64,000 bases of DNA from Vibrio quintilis (GCF_024529975.1 NZ_AP024897.1:62001-126000), one strand, 5' to 3'; shown: positions 16,413 to 26,140, numbered from the stretch's first letter. The notes: generated by a model not told the origin, from the sequence alone. Made by a program: numbers and translations.

Positions 16413-19400
16413 TCACTGATGTGTTTCATCTTCAACGAATACAGGCAGAGGCTTATGTTTCTCAGCCAGATATGTATAAATCACAGGCAGCACAAACAGT
16501 GTAAACAAGGTTCCCAGTGACAGACCAGCAACAATCACGATACCGATACTAAAACGCTGCTGGGCTCCTGCGCCGGTTGCGTACATTAATGGAATCAGAC
16601 CGGCAATCATAGCCGCTGTGGTCATCAGAATTGGCCGCAAACGGGTCTTGGTGGCTTCCATCACAGCATCAACACGGTTTTTGTTGTGTTTCAGCTGTGC
16701 CTCTTTGGCAACTTCACAAATCAGGATACCGTGTTTGGTAATCAAGCCTATCAATGTAATCAGCCCGACTTGCGAGTAGATATTCATTGAAGCAGCTCCC
16801 CAGGCCAGTGCAATCAGAGCACCACTAATTGCCAGCGGTACAGAAATCATGATGACGATCGGATCTCTGAGCGACTCAAACTGAATGGCCAGCACCAGGA
16901 ATATGATAGCGAGTGCCAGCAGGAAAGTCGTATATAATGCACTTCCTTCTGTGACATACTGGCGGGACTCCCCGAGATAATCATGGTTATACCCGACAGG
17001 CAGTGTTTCCTGAGCCATATTGTCCAGCCATTTGATGGCATCGCCAATTGCTGCGCCCGGTGATGGAACTGCACCGATAGTTGCTGAGTTTAACTGGTTG
17101 AAGTGAGGTAGTGACTTAGGTTCTGCAACAATATCGATATGAATCAGGCTACCCAGAGGCACCATATTTCCGTCAGCAGCCCGGACGAAGTAATTTTTCA
17201 TCGATTCAGGATTCAGCCGGTATTTGCGCTCAACCTGTGGGATGACTTCATATGAACGGCCGCCAAGGTCAATCCGGTTCACGTAACCATCTGCCATCAT
17301 GGTTCCCAGTGTCAGCCCGATATCTTGCATGGTGACTCCGTAAGAACCCGCTTTATCTTTATCGATACTAATTTTCATCGTGGCAGAGTCAAAGTTCAGA
17401 TCCAGTGTCGAATAAACAAACAAAGGGCTTTTCTGCACTTTTGCCAGTATATCACCTGCCAGAGAGAACAGGTTTTCAAAACTGTTTGGCGTTGTGATCA
17501 CCATTTGAATGGGTAAACCAGATCCGGCACCCGGAAGTTCCGGCATCTGGAATGCAGTGATTGACATGGCCGGAATATCTTGTACCAGCGATTGGACACG
17601 TTTCATGACGTCAGCCTGACTTGCTTCACGCTGACTCCATGGTTTCATAACCGCAATACCAAATGCCTGATTGGACTTCGGAATACCGGTAAATGCCATT
17701 GAAAGCTGGATTTCATCCTGTTTATTCAGAATGTCACTGACTTCCGTCATGGTATTTTCCATGTAGTCGAGGTTTGCGTTTGCCTGACCATTGGCAATCA
17801 TCATCACCACGCCTTTATCTTCAGATGGTGCAAGTTCTGAAGGAATATACATAAACAGAACAGGCAGCGTACCAAAAACAATGAGCGCAAAGCCAATGAT
17901 CACCGGGCGACGTTTCATGACCGCACCAAGCATTCTCATATAACGATCGGTCATTCTATCGAGAACGTCATGGACTTTTTGTTCAAAGCGCGAAGGTTCT
18001 TCATGGTCTTTCAACATCTTAGAACACATCATGGGTGACAATGTCAGGGCGATAATACCTGAAACAAAGACGGAACCAGCCAGTGATAGAGCAAACTCTT
18101 TAAACAGAGAGCCGGTAATACCACTGGTCATTGCAATAGGTGCGTATACTGCAGCTAATGTCAATGTCATTGCGACTACCGGCATTGCTATTTCTCTGGT
18201 TCCGATAATTGCAGCTCTGAAAGGCGTTTCTCCGAGCTTGACGTGACGGTCAACGTTTTCGAGTACGACAATTGCGTCATCAACAACCAGCCCGATGGCG
18301 AGTACCATTGCCAGTAGTGTCATCAGATTCCAGGAGAACCCGAACATCTGCATGACCAGAGCAACCCCGATGAGTGATAAAGGAATGGTCACAATCGGAA
18401 TTAAGACCGCCCGGAAAGAGCCCAGGAACAGCGTAATCACAATCAAAACGATTAGCGCCGCCTCACCCAGTGTTTTAATTACCTCATGGATCGACTCATT
18501 AATTGCAATGGTTGAGTCATAAAGGAGTTTCATCTCAATATTACCCGGCAGATTTCGCTGCAGGAGAGGAAGAACATCCCGGACACTTGCTGCAATATCA
18601 ATTGGGTTGGCACTTGGCGCGGCATTAATTGCTGCAACAACTGTGTCCTGACCATTTGCTGTTGCACGGTAGGTATCATGGCTTTTTGCCAGTGTGACTT
18701 TGGCAATATCTCCCAAACGAACAATCTGTCCGTCATCAGAACGGACAACCAGATGTTCCAGATCTTCGACAGTCGAGACCTGAGTGTCCGCATCTCCATT
18801 GAATATCACATACTCACCGGTTGCCTGACCCGTGGCCGACTGATAGTTGTTTGCACTGAGTACTGTCAATACATCTGTCGCTGTCAGTTTCAGTGCTGCC
18901 ATTTTATAAGGGTCGAGCCAGATTCGCAGGGCGTACGGAATACCGCCATATAAATCGACTTTAGACACCCCCTGCACAGAAAAAAGCTGAGGTGTAACAA
19001 CCCGTTTCAGGTAATCCGTAATCTGGCTTGAACTCAACTCTTCACTTGAAAAGCCGATGTACATAACCGCTGTGGTCGATCCGGTTGACATCGCAACAGT
19101 TGGGTCGTCCGCTTCTTTCGGTAACTGTGAACGAACTGAGTTGGTTTTGGCCAGAATATCTGATAATGCGGCATTCGGATCGGTATTCAGCTTCATCTTC
19201 ACTGTAATTGATGAGCTGCCCAAAACTGATTCCGACGTCATATAATCAATGTTATCAGCCTGAGCAATCGCCTGCTCAAGAGGTTGTGTAATAAAACCCT
19301 GAATCAGATCCGCACTGGCGCCATAATAGCTGGTTGTCACCGTAACTTCAGTGTTGGTCATTTCAGGGTATTCCCTGACCTGAAGTTTAAAAACGGCCTG

Positions 19401-19478
19401 CAGTCCAAGCAGTGCAATCAGGAAACTGATTGAAATGGCCAGAACAGGGCGTTTAATAAAAATATCTGTAAAGCGCAT
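16413..19478 (-). CDS. vexB: RND multidrug efflux permease VexB
   Basis: A 1021-residue HAE1-family inner-membrane proton antiporter. It has the N-terminal 'FIKRPVLAISISFLIALLGL', two large periplasmic loops, the TM4 proton-relay motif 'GLVVDDAIVVLENV' with paired Asp, and the duplicated 12-TM topology ending in 'GLSLGTLFTLFVLPVIYTYL'. It pumps detergents, bile salts or drugs together with VexA and a TolC-like channel. The name rests on family plus position: vexB and vexA follow ilvC-ubiK in Vibrio cholerae as well. The substrate range is not readable from the sequence. It starts 12 bp after vexA, so the two are co-transcribed. Confidence 0.88.
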   Translation of the reverse strand: MRFTDIFIKRPVLAISISFLIALLGLQAVFKLQVREYPEMTNTEVTVTTSYYGASADLIQGFITQPLEQAIAQADNIDYMTSESVLGSSSITVKMKLNTDPNAALSDILAKTNSVRSQLPKEADDPTVAMSTGSTTAVMYIGFSSEELSSSQITDYLKRVVTPQLFSVQGVSKVDLYGGIPYALRIWLDPYKMAALKLTATDVLTVLSANNYQSATGQATGEYVIFNGDADTQVSTVEDLEHLVVRSDDGQIVRLGDIAKVTLAKSHDTYRATANGQDTVVAAINAAPSANPIDIAASVRDVLPLLQRNLPGNIEMKLLYDSTIAINESIHEVIKTLGEAALIVLIVITLFLGSFRAVLIPIVTIPLSLIGVALVMQMFGFSWNLMTLLAMVLAIGLVVDDAIVVLENVDRHVKLGETPFRAAIIGTREIAMPVVAMTLTLAAVYAPIAMTSGITGSLFKEFALSLAGSVFVSGIIALTLSPMMCSKMLKDHEEPSRFEQKVHDVLDRMTDRYMRMLGAVMKRRPVIIGFALIVFGTLPVLFMYIPSELAPSEDKGVVMMIANGQANANLDYMENTMTEVSDILNKQDEIQLSMAFTGIPKSNQAFGIAVMKPWSQREASQADVMKRVQSLVQDIPAMSITAFQMPELPGAGSGLPIQMVITTPNSFENLFSLAGDILAKVQKSPLFVYSTLDLNFDSATMKISIDKDKAGSYGVTMQDIGLTLGTMMADGYVNRIDLGGRSYEVIPQVERKYRLNPESMKNYFVRAADGNMVPLGSLIHIDIVAEPKSLPHFNQLNSATIGAVPSPGAAIGDAIKWLDNMAQETLPVGYNHDYLGESRQYVTEGSALYTTFLLALAIIFLVLAIQFESLRDPIVIMISVPLAISGALIALAWGAASMNIYSQVGLITLIGLITKHGILICEVAKEAQLKHNKNRVDAVMEATKTRLRPILMTTAAMIAGLIPLMYATGAGAQQRFSIGIVIVAGLSLGTLFTLFVLPVIYTYLAEKHKPLPVFVEDETHQ

Positions 19479-19489
19479 GTTTCCTCCGC

Positions 19490-20596
19490 TTACAACATCG
19501 GTGTTTCGGCACGAGGCTCAGTGGCATCACTTTCAACCACATGAACTTTCACACCGTTACTGAGTCGCACCTGCCCGGATGTGACAATTTCTTCTCCGTT
19601 CTTCAGTCCTGTCAGTACGTGTGCAATATATCCGCGGCGTTCTCCAACCTTAACTACACGCTGCTTCACCCGCTTTTCTTCACCTTCTCCGCTGACGATG
19701 TACACACTATCACCGTACAATGTAAAAGTGATTGCTGTCTGTGGAACAATGACTTGATCAGAAATAGTAGGGAGCAGAATCTGAGCATGAGCAAACATAC
19801 CGCTGCGGAGTTTGCCGTCACTGTTCGGGATATTCGCTTCAATCTGAACCAGACCGCTTTTCACGCTGACTGCTGGCTCAATTGCTGTGATTTCTCCCTT
19901 AAATGCATGATCCGGATATGCATCAACACTAATTTCTACGGTCTGACCTTTTGAAATGCGGGATATTTCTGTTTGAGGAATGGTGAAGTGCAGGCGCATC
20001 ACACTGGTATCTTCTAACCGCACAATGCTTGTTCCTGGTTGCATATATTGCCCGAGGTAAACATTCCGGATACCAACCTGGCCGGCAAATGGTGCTTTAA
20101 TCTCCCGGCGTGCAATCGTCGCTTTCAGGCTCTCAATATCAGCGGACAGTGAAAGGTACGCGGCTTGTGCCTCATCATAAGCTTCCTGCGACAGAGATCC
20201 CCGTTTAAACAGACCTTTATACCGTTCGAACTTGGCTTTTGCCGCAGGCAGTCGTGCCTGTGAGCTTTTTAGTGTTGCCTGTTCAACTGTTGAATCGAGC
20301 GTGAGGAGTACCTGCCCCTTCTCCGCTTTTTCCCCTGATTCAAACTTAATGCTGTCAATGACACCGCTTGCTTCAGTTGTTAATGTGACACCCTGAGAAG
20401 GTTCAATGAAACCGATAGCTTCAATCGTTGGTGTCCAGTCTTGCAAAGAAATATCTGTGACTGTAACCGGATAAGATGGCTCAGGTATGTTCGCCATATA
20501 CTTTGCAATCATTTTTTGTTTAAACCAATTAAAGCCGATCACGCTACCGAACAATAGGATTGCGATCAGTAACATCACTGCTGTCCACTTTTTCAT
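19490..20596 (-). CDS. vexA: RND efflux periplasmic adaptor VexA
   Basis: A 368-residue membrane fusion protein. It has one N-terminal membrane anchor ('AVMLLIAILLFGSVIGFNWF') and no clear lipobox, a lipoyl-like barrel ('GVIDSIKFESGEKAEKGQVL'), a short coiled-coil hairpin (about 105-160), the second lipoyl half ('IKAPFAGQVGIRNVYLGQYM') and a beta-barrel and membrane-proximal domain. It bridges VexB to the outer-membrane channel. It is the first gene of the vexAB unit; an operator-like palindrome lies 55 bp upstream of its ATG. Confidence 0.88.
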   Translation of the reverse strand: MKKWTAVMLLIAILLFGSVIGFNWFKQKMIAKYMANIPEPSYPVTVTDISLQDWTPTIEAIGFIEPSQGVTLTTEASGVIDSIKFESGEKAEKGQVLLTLDSTVEQATLKSSQARLPAAKAKFERYKGLFKRGSLSQEAYDEAQAAYLSLSADIESLKATIARREIKAPFAGQVGIRNVYLGQYMQPGTSIVRLEDTSVMRLHFTIPQTEISRISKGQTVEISVDAYPDHAFKGEITAIEPAVSVKSGLVQIEANIPNSDGKLRSGMFAHAQILLPTISDQVIVPQTAITFTLYGDSVYIVSGEGEEKRVKQRVVKVGERRGYIAHVLTGLKNGEEIVTSGQVRLSNGVKVHVVESDATEPRAETPML

Positions 20597-20650
20597 TTGA
20601 GTCAGTCCTAAGTTTGAGAAATTCTTAAATATAGAAGATGGCTACACTAC

Positions 20651-20679
20651 GTTTGATTAGTCATACAGATTAATCAAAC
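20651..20679. promoter_or_regulatory. Operator-like inverted repeat upstream of vexAB
   Basis: Arms GTTTGATTA and TAATCAAAC are perfect 9-bp complements separated by 11 bp, 55-83 bp upstream of the vexA start and 197 bp upstream of rep. Size and placement fit a dimeric regulator such as a TetR-family repressor of the pump. No regulator gene lies next to vexAB in this window. Confidence 0.6.
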
Positions 20680-20875
20680 TAAGACACTGTTACCAGATGT
20701 ATATTCTGGCAATCAATTAATAAGTGTATTTTATAACTGAGCTGTAAGTTACCTTCTATGCAATACACTTGTACAGTAAAAGTTGAATTATTTTCAATCA
20801 GGCTTTGAGCATAGTATTCCACGGCGTTGCACATTATTATTACCATCGCAGAATAAAGAGATGGCAACAGGCAAA

Positions 20876-22894
20876 ATGAAACTCAATTCCAGTCAAGATG
20901 AAGCAGTCAAGTATATATCCGGACCCTGTCTGGTCCTTGCAGGTGCAGGATCGGGAAAAACCAGAGTGATTACCAATAAAATCGCTTATCTCGTACAGAG
21001 CTGCGGTTATAAAGCCAGGCACATTGCTGCGGTTACTTTTACCAATAAAGCAGCCCGGGAAATGAAAGAACGGGTTGCCCAGACATTGGGTAAAGGTGAA
21101 TCGCGTGGGTTGATGGTTTCTACGTTTCATACTTTGGGGTTGAATATCATTCGCCGTGAATATAAATCTCTGGGGCTGAAAGCTGGTTTTTCTCTGTTTG
21201 ATGATCAGGATCAGCTGGCACTGCTGAAAGAGCTGACAGAAAAACAACTTGATGGCGATAAAGATTTGTTGCGTCAGTTGTTGTCTGCTATCTCGAACTG
21301 GAAGAATGACATGCTTTCTCCTGAAAAGGCGAAAGCAATGGCAAAAGGTGAGCAACAGCAGCTCTTTGCTTTTTGCTATGAAATGTATCAGGTACAAATG
21401 AAAGCCTACAATGCGCTGGATTTTGATGACTTAATCTTAATGCCGGTACTGCTATTCCGTAAGGATGAAGAAGTGCGGCAACGGTGGCAGTCCCGGATTC
21501 GTTATCTGCTGGTGGATGAGTATCAGGATACAAACACCAGTCAGTACGAACTGGTGAAATTAATTGTCGGGGAAAGAGGCCGCTTTACTGTGGTTGGAGA
21601 TGATGATCAGTCTATTTATTCCTGGCGGGGAGCGAAACCACAAAATCTGGTGTTACTTGGGCAGGATTATCCTCAGCTCAGGTTGATCAAGCTGGAACAG
21701 AATTACCGTTCGACAAACCGGATTTTAAGGGCAGCCAATATTCTGATTGCCAACAATCCCCACGTTTATGAGAAATCTCTGTTCTCTGCTTTACCTGATG
21801 GTGAAATGCTGAAGGTGATTTTGGCAAACAATGAAGATCATGAAGCGGAACGGGTCGTTGGGGAAATTATCGCCCACAAATTTATCAATCATACTGATTA
21901 TCGGGGGTATGCGATTTTATATCGGGGAAACCATCAGTCCCGTCTGATTGAAAAATGTCTGATGCAGAACCGAATTCCTTATAAGTTATCAGGCGGCACA
22001 TCCTTTTTCGCCCGTGCAGAAATTAAAGACATCATGGCTTATTTACGGGTTTTGGTGAATCCGGATGATGATAATGCATTTCTGCGCATCGTGAATACCC
22101 CCCGCAGAGAGATAGGTCCGGTGACCCTGGAGAAGCTGGGTACTTATGCCAACATGCGGGGAAAAAGCTTATTTGAAGCCAGTTTTGAATTAGGTCTGGA
22201 GCAGACGCTGTCCGGTAAAGGTCTGGAGAGTTTGAGACGATTTACTCAATGGATTGTATCTTTGTCGGATCAGGCGGAGAGAGGCAACACTGTTGATGTT
22301 GTACGGGCTCTGGTCAGGGATACGCATTACGAAGACTGGTTATATGAGACATCTTCCAGCCCGAAAGCTGCTGAAATGAGAATGAAGAATATTTCTGATC
22401 TCTATGCATGGATTGTTGCTGATCTTGAAGGAGATAACCCGGATCAGGAAGTGAAATCGCTGAAGGAAGTTGTGCAGCGTTTAACATTGCGTGACATGAT
22501 GGAGAGAGGAGAAGATGCTGATGACAGTGATGCGGTTCAGTTAATGACATTGCATGCTTCCAAAGGACTTGAGTTTCCTTATGTTTACCTGGTGGGTTCT
22601 GAAGAAGGGCTTTTGCCCCATCAAACCAGCATTGATGAAGATAATATTGAAGAAGAACGGCGTTTAATGTATGTCGGAATTACCCGGGCACAGCGGGAGC
22701 TGACTTTTATCGTTTGTAAGGAGCGCCGGCAGTTTGGTGAGTTAATTAAGCCTGAGCACAGCCGTTTTCTGGACGAACTGCCATATGATGATGTGACATG
22801 GGAAATCCGTAAAAAAGCACTCTCTCAGGAAGAAACCAAACAGAAAGGGCAGGCGCATATTGCGAACCTTCGTGCGATGTTTAAGAAAGATTGA
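20876..22894 (+). CDS. rep: ATP-dependent DNA helicase Rep
   Basis: A 672-residue SF1A 3'-5' helicase that helps restart and move replication forks through protein-bound DNA. Motifs: Walker A '[11 protein letters not shown]', Ia '[17 protein letters not shown]', II '[10 protein letters not shown]', III '[15 protein letters not shown]', IV 'LEQNYRS', V '[17 protein letters not shown]' and VI '[10 protein letters not shown]'. 'VDEYQDTN' and the overall match separate it from UvrD at 36213. The frame extends upstream, but ATG 20876 (MKLNSSQ) aligns with the E. coli start and gives 672 residues against 673. Confidence 0.94.
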   Translation: MKLNSSQDEAVKYISGPCLVLAGAGSGKTRVITNKIAYLVQSCGYKARHIAAVTFTNKAAREMKERVAQTLGKGESRGLMVSTFHTLGLNIIRREYKSLGLKAGFSLFDDQDQLALLKELTEKQLDGDKDLLRQLLSAISNWKNDMLSPEKAKAMAKGEQQQLFAFCYEMYQVQMKAYNALDFDDLILMPVLLFRKDEEVRQRWQSRIRYLLVDEYQDTNTSQYELVKLIVGERGRFTVVGDDDQSIYSWRGAKPQNLVLLGQDYPQLRLIKLEQNYRSTNRILRAANILIANNPHVYEKSLFSALPDGEMLKVILANNEDHEAERVVGEIIAHKFINHTDYRGYAILYRGNHQSRLIEKCLMQNRIPYKLSGGTSFFARAEIKDIMAYLRVLVNPDDDNAFLRIVNTPRREIGPVTLEKLGTYANMRGKSLFEASFELGLEQTLSGKGLESLRRFTQWIVSLSDQAERGNTVDVVRALVRDTHYEDWLYETSSSPKAAEMRMKNISDLYAWIVADLEGDNPDQEVKSLKEVVQRLTLRDMMERGEDADDSDAVQLMTLHASKGLEFPYVYLVGSEEGLLPHQTSIDEDNIEEERRLMYVGITRAQRELTFIVCKERRQFGELIKPEHSRFLDELPYDDVTWEIRKKALSQEETKQKGQAHIANLRAMFKKD

Positions 22895-22958
22895 GCCGTT
22901 TCCATCCATCTGAAAACATACCCGGTCATTAAGAAATTTCGCCATTTAGGTTAAATTC

Positions 22959-22980
22959 GCCTTTTTCTGATGAAAAAGGC
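22959..22980. other. Hairpin downstream of rep
   Basis: GCCTTTTTC, loop TGAT, GAAAAAGGC: a perfect 9-bp stem 64 bp after the rep stop. Neither strand has a T-run directly after the stem, so it is not a standard intrinsic terminator, though it may protect the 3' end of the rep message. Confidence 0.5.
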
Positions 22981-23011
22981 ACCAAATAACAAAAAAAGTT
23001 GAAAAAAATAC

Positions 23012-23040
23012 TAGACGGCAAACATTGATACCCGTATCAT
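23012..23040 (+). promoter_or_regulatory. Likely promoter of the tRNA cluster
   Basis: A -35-like TAGACG (23012-23017), a 17-bp spacer and a -10 TATCAT (23035-23040), followed by a C/G-rich stretch (CCACACCGCCG), as in the discriminator of stringently controlled stable-RNA promoters. The first tRNA starts 26 bp downstream. Confidence 0.5.
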
Positions 23041-23065
23041 TCCACACCGCCGATAGGGCATAGAA

Positions 23066-23142
<77 letters not shown>

Positions 23143-23179
23143 TTCCTCGGAGGAAATATCGGCAAAAAGAAAAATAATG

Positions 23180-23255
23180 GTGGCTATAGCTCAGTTGGTA
23201 GAGCCCCGGATTGTGATTCCGGTTGTCGCGAGTTCGAGTCTCGTTAGCCACCCCA
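23180..23255 (+). tRNA. tRNA-His (anticodon GTG), copy 1
   Basis: A 76-nt cloverleaf with acceptor GTGGCTA/TAGCCAC, anticodon loop TTGTGAT with anticodon GTG, and encoded CCA at 23253-23255. G at 23179 can act as the extra G-1 paired to C73 that marks His tRNAs. Confidence 0.96.
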
Positions 23256-23297
23256 TTTATCAAATTGATAAGAATTGATAAATAGTGCATTTTAGAT

Positions 23298-23374
<77 letters not shown>

Positions 23375-23388
23375 TTTTTCTTTTTATG

Positions 23389-23464
23389 GTGGCTATAGCT
23401 CAGTTGGTAGAGCCCCGGATTGTGATTCCGGTTGTCGCGAGTTCGAGTCTCGTTAGCCACCCCA
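23389..23464 (+). tRNA. tRNA-His (anticodon GTG), copy 2
   Basis: The same sequence by eye as the copy at 23180: acceptor GTGGCTA/TAGCCAC, anticodon GTG, encoded CCA at 23462-23464. The His-Pro pair is tandemly repeated, while the spacers between the genes differ. Confidence 0.96.
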
Positions 23465-23502
23465 TTTATTTGATTAAATGGATTCCTCCAAACATTAAAA
23501 CT

Positions 23503-23579
<77 letters not shown>

Positions 23580-23586
23580 TTTTTGA

Positions 23587-23613
23587 AGCCTCAGCACTTG
23601 CTGGGGCTTTTTT
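23587..23613 (+). terminator. Terminator of the tRNA cluster
   Basis: AGCCTCAGCA pairs with TGCTGGGGCT through ten positions (one T-G wobble), followed by TTTTTT at 23608-23613. It begins 8 bp after the CCA of the last tRNA-Pro. Confidence 0.9.
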
Positions 23614-23632
23614 ATATCCGGTAAAACAAAAA

Positions 23633-23668
23633 GTCAGGATGGCGCAATTTGGTAGTGCATCTGATTTG
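23633..23668 (+). pseudogene. Decayed 5' half of a tRNA-Pro
   Basis: The stretch matches the first half of the neighbouring tRNA-Pro closely in the D-arm and the start of the anticodon arm ('GGCGCAATTTGGTAGTGC' against 'TAGCGCAGTTTGGTAGCGC', then ATCTGATTTG against ATCTGGTTTG). The match then stops: no anticodon loop, T-arm or 3' acceptor follows. It lies beyond the terminator and is presumably non-functional, left by an earlier duplication or deletion in the array. Confidence 0.7.
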
Positions 23669-23934
23669 TCTCAATAAAAGCGCTGTGGATGAAGAGCAGC
23701 CTTTCTGCTGCTTTGAATTTTTGTGTCTAAATGCACACAGTTCAGTTTTTGTATTGGCACCAGTAAACTTTTAAGCCTAATATTTGATATAAATGAACAA
23801 ATACAATTGATTTTTCGATAAAAAATTCCATAAACTGAGTCGTATCATTATAAATGCGGCTCTTTTTTTGCATTGAATTTGAAAATATGTCGTGAATTAT
23901 TTGTCTGCTCAATATATTTACAAAGGACTTTGTT
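23669..23934. other. Intergenic region upstream of the SPOR-domain gene
   Basis: With the terminator and tRNA relic, the gene-free interval is 355 bp. The remaining 266 bp are AT-rich, include a weak hairpin around 23695-23715 (AGCAG/CTGCT) and presumably the promoter of the downstream gene, but no clear motif was seen. Confidence 0.5.
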
Positions 23935-24858
23935 GTGAAAGTGATGAGTACAATCACCAAAAGTATTTTAGGGAGCTTTGTTCTGTGCGGTTTACTATCG
24001 TGGACCCAGATGGCTCTGGCGCAAGATGAATTCCTGTGTGATGCAACTCAGGAATCAACGCAGAAACTCCCTTTGCTGGATAAGTCTTGCCCAATTGGTC
24101 AGGGATTATGGGGGAAATCACAACCGAAGGGGCGTGATTCAATTTTCTGGATTCAGTGTGGTATCTACGCTCATCCTATGCCACTTGGTCAGGCTAAAGT
24201 CTTGTATAAGAGAATCTCCTCAGATGTATGGATGAAGCCTGAAGCTAAAGGTTACCGCTGTTTGGTCGGGCCCTATGAAAGCATTGTTGATGCGCGTCAG
24301 GACCTGAAAAAAGTCCGGACCATTCCATCATACAAACAATCTTTTATCCGGGAAGTGGTGAAGAAAGGAAGTAAATCAGGCACTCCGGCGAAGCCTAAAG
24401 CTAAACCCAAGCCGAAGGCTGCTCCGGTAAAAAAGCCACCGGTTAAGCGTCCTCCTGCCCGCCCGACAGCACCGGTTGTTGCCTCGCAACCCGTTGCTTC
24501 CTCTTATAAAACAAGCTCAGGTCAGCCTGAGGTGCGTAAACGTACACGAATCGCGAAGGTCAACTATGCGGTTCCTTTTGTCGGGACTAAAAAAGATGCT
24601 CAGTTTTATATGGAATACAATAAGCCATGGAACCGACTAAGTTATGACGATGCACTGGGAACATGTCAAAAAATTGGCATGAAACTAGCCTCAGAGCAGC
24701 AATGGCAACGGTTGCGGATGTCAAAAGTTATGGAGAAAGACAAATGGCCGGTTTATCTGCCCTACTGGGGACGGGATAAAAAAGGACTATTTGCCAGCGG
24801 TAAAGTTACTCAGCTAAAAGGGACCTCATTACTGAATGTGCTGTGTGTCGATCGCTGA
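23935..24858 (+). CDS. Secreted SPOR-domain protein
   Basis: A 307-residue protein with a signal peptide (residues 1-29, ending MALA). A SPOR-like domain lies at about 68-141 ('FWIQCGIYAHPMPLGQAKVL', 'YRCLVGPYESIVDARQDLKK'), then a Lys/Pro/Ala-rich linker (about 145-185) and a conserved-looking C-terminal domain of 100 residues ('RLSYDDALGTCQKIGMKLAS', 'WPVYLPYWGRD'). SPOR domains bind denuded peptidoglycan at division septa, so a cell-envelope role is likely. The C-terminal part, with paired Cys, resembles no enzyme I can name with certainty. GTG 23935 is chosen because AAAGGA lies seven bases upstream. Confidence 0.72.
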   Translation: MKVMSTITKSILGSFVLCGLLSWTQMALAQDEFLCDATQESTQKLPLLDKSCPIGQGLWGKSQPKGRDSIFWIQCGIYAHPMPLGQAKVLYKRISSDVWMKPEAKGYRCLVGPYESIVDARQDLKKVRTIPSYKQSFIREVVKKGSKSGTPAKPKAKPKPKAAPVKKPPVKRPPARPTAPVVASQPVASSYKTSSGQPEVRKRTRIAKVNYAVPFVGTKKDAQFYMEYNKPWNRLSYDDALGTCQKIGMKLASEQQWQRLRMSKVMEKDKWPVYLPYWGRDKKGLFASGKVTQLKGTSLLNVLCVDR

Positions 24859-25038
24859 TCCTCTTCGTTCCAGTCACTTTTTTCGTCGATCTCTTTGTTA
24901 TCTATGTCTGGTTTTGAAATGAGCCAGGCATGATTCTGGCTGTCAGCATCATGTTTGTCTGCCACGCCGCTTTTTCAGATGGTTTTCTCTGGTACTGACA
25001 GAGCGCAGAGTTATTCTGTTTTAAGTAATTTGCTATTG

Positions 25039-25052
25039 AATAGTGCACTATT
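25039..25052. promoter_or_regulatory. Candidate OhrR operator upstream of ohrR
   Basis: AATAGTGCACTATT is a perfect 14-bp palindrome 65 bp upstream of the ohrR start. Its core TAGTGCACTA recurs with one base changed (TAGTGCGCTA) ahead of ohr at 25601. The pairing suggests that one regulator, most simply OhrR itself, binds both. Confidence 0.6.
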
Positions 25053-25116
25053 TGATTGTATGATTCGCTTTAACAACAGAACACTAAGATCAGAAAACAG
25101 GATACGGGAGGTTTGT

Positions 25117-25566
25117 GTGGATACATCAGAGAAAACAACGTGGTTGGATCTGGATAAGCAAGTCTGTTTTGCTTTGTATTCTGCTTCTCTTGCAATGAAT
25201 AAGCTTTATCGCAAGGTGCTTAAGCCATTAGGGCTAACTTACTCTCAGTATCTGGTGTTGCTGACATTATGGCAACGGGATGGTTTATCGGTCTCTTCTA
25301 TCGGGGAGCAGCTGTTTCTGGACTCAGCGACGTTAACACCTTTGCTGAAGCGTATGGCATCTGCGGAACTGGTGATTCGTCAGCGTTCGGAACAGGATGA
25401 GCGTCATGTCTTTATTTATCTGACGGATAAAGCAAAATCGCTCAAAGCGCAAGCCACATTGATTCCTGAACAGGTGATGTGTTCGACTGCATGTGACATG
25501 GACACATTGCTGGAAATGAAGTCGAACCTTGAAATGTTGCGGAAAAATATCTTAGACCGGCTATAA
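25117..25566 (+). CDS. ohrR: Organic hydroperoxide-sensing repressor OhrR
   Basis: A 149-residue MarR-family protein. The N-terminus carries the OhrR signature 'LDKQVCFALYSASLAMNKLY' with the reactive Cys at residue 17; a winged helix follows ('LTYSQYLVLLTLWQRDGLSV', 'LFLDSATLTPLLKRM'). Cys122 and Cys126 could act as resolving cysteines, as in 2-Cys OhrR proteins. Oxidation by organic hydroperoxides releases it from DNA. GTG 25117 follows GGGAGG closely and gives the family length; the frame is open further upstream but that part is not OhrR-like. It is co-directional with ohr. Confidence 0.9.
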   Translation: MDTSEKTTWLDLDKQVCFALYSASLAMNKLYRKVLKPLGLTYSQYLVLLTLWQRDGLSVSSIGEQLFLDSATLTPLLKRMASAELVIRQRSEQDERHVFIYLTDKAKSLKAQATLIPEQVMCSTACDMDTLLEMKSNLEMLRKNILDRL

Positions 25567-25600
25567 ATGTCGTTGTATGAGCAGTTTTTTGTCTTTTGTA

Positions 25601-25610
25601 TAGTGCGCTA
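25601..25610. promoter_or_regulatory. Candidate OhrR operator upstream of ohr
   Basis: TAGTGCGCTA is a perfect 10-bp palindrome lying 44 bp ahead of the ohr start and 34 bp after the ohrR stop. It differs in one base from the palindrome in front of ohrR. Confidence 0.6.
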
Positions 25611-25653
25611 CTTAATAACTAACAATTTAACTTGGAAATATGTGGAGTCAATT

Positions 25654-26079
25654 ATGTCTTTAGAAAAAGTTCTTTATACCGCTCAAGCATCAGTCTCTGG
25701 TGGTCGTGATGGCCGGGCAACTGCTGATGATAAAATGATTGATTTAAAATTAACCACGCCCAAGGCTCTGGGTGGTGCTGGTGGTGAAGGAACCAACCCT
25801 GAACAGTTGTTTGCTGCGGGTTATGCTGCGTGTTTTACTGGTGCGTTGAAGCTGGTTGCTTCTCAGCAGAAAATCGCGATTCCTGAAACAACAGCAATTG
25901 AAGGGCTGGTCGGCATCGGTCCGATACCTCAGGGCTTCGGTATTGAAGTTGAGTTACGGGTCAGCATTCCGGGGATGGAAAAATCGCTGGCTGAAGAATT
26001 AGTGAATAAAGCACATGCAGTCTGCCCTTATTCAAATGCAACCCGCGGTAATATTGATGTTCGTCTGACAATTATTTAA
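25654..26079 (+). CDS. ohr: Organic hydroperoxide resistance protein Ohr
   Basis: A 141-residue thiol peroxidase of the Ohr/OsmC family that reduces organic and fatty-acid hydroperoxides using lipoylated partner proteins. The two catalytic Cys are present: C60 in '[14 protein letters not shown]' and C124 in '[17 protein letters not shown]'. The conserved Glu50 and 'GGRDGRA' (Arg) near the N-terminus complete the active site. ATG 25654 behind GTGGAG is the clear start; the frame upstream is open but overlaps the operator. It forms a defence pair with ohrR. Confidence 0.95.
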   Translation: MSLEKVLYTAQASVSGGRDGRATADDKMIDLKLTTPKALGGAGGEGTNPEQLFAAGYAACFTGALKLVASQQKIAIPETTAIEGLVGIGPIPQGFGIEVELRVSIPGMEKSLAEELVNKAHAVCPYSNATRGNIDVRLTII

Positions 26080-26114
26080 GACCAGATTGAAACGCTTATT
26101 GTTGCTCTCTGAAC

Positions 26115-26140
26115 AGCCCTTCATCATGAAGGGCTTTTTT
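26115..26140 (+). terminator. Terminator of ohr
   Basis: A perfect 9-bp stem AGCCCTTCA/TGAAGGGCT with a TCA loop, then TTTTTT ending at 26140; 36 bp after the ohr stop. Confidence 0.92.
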
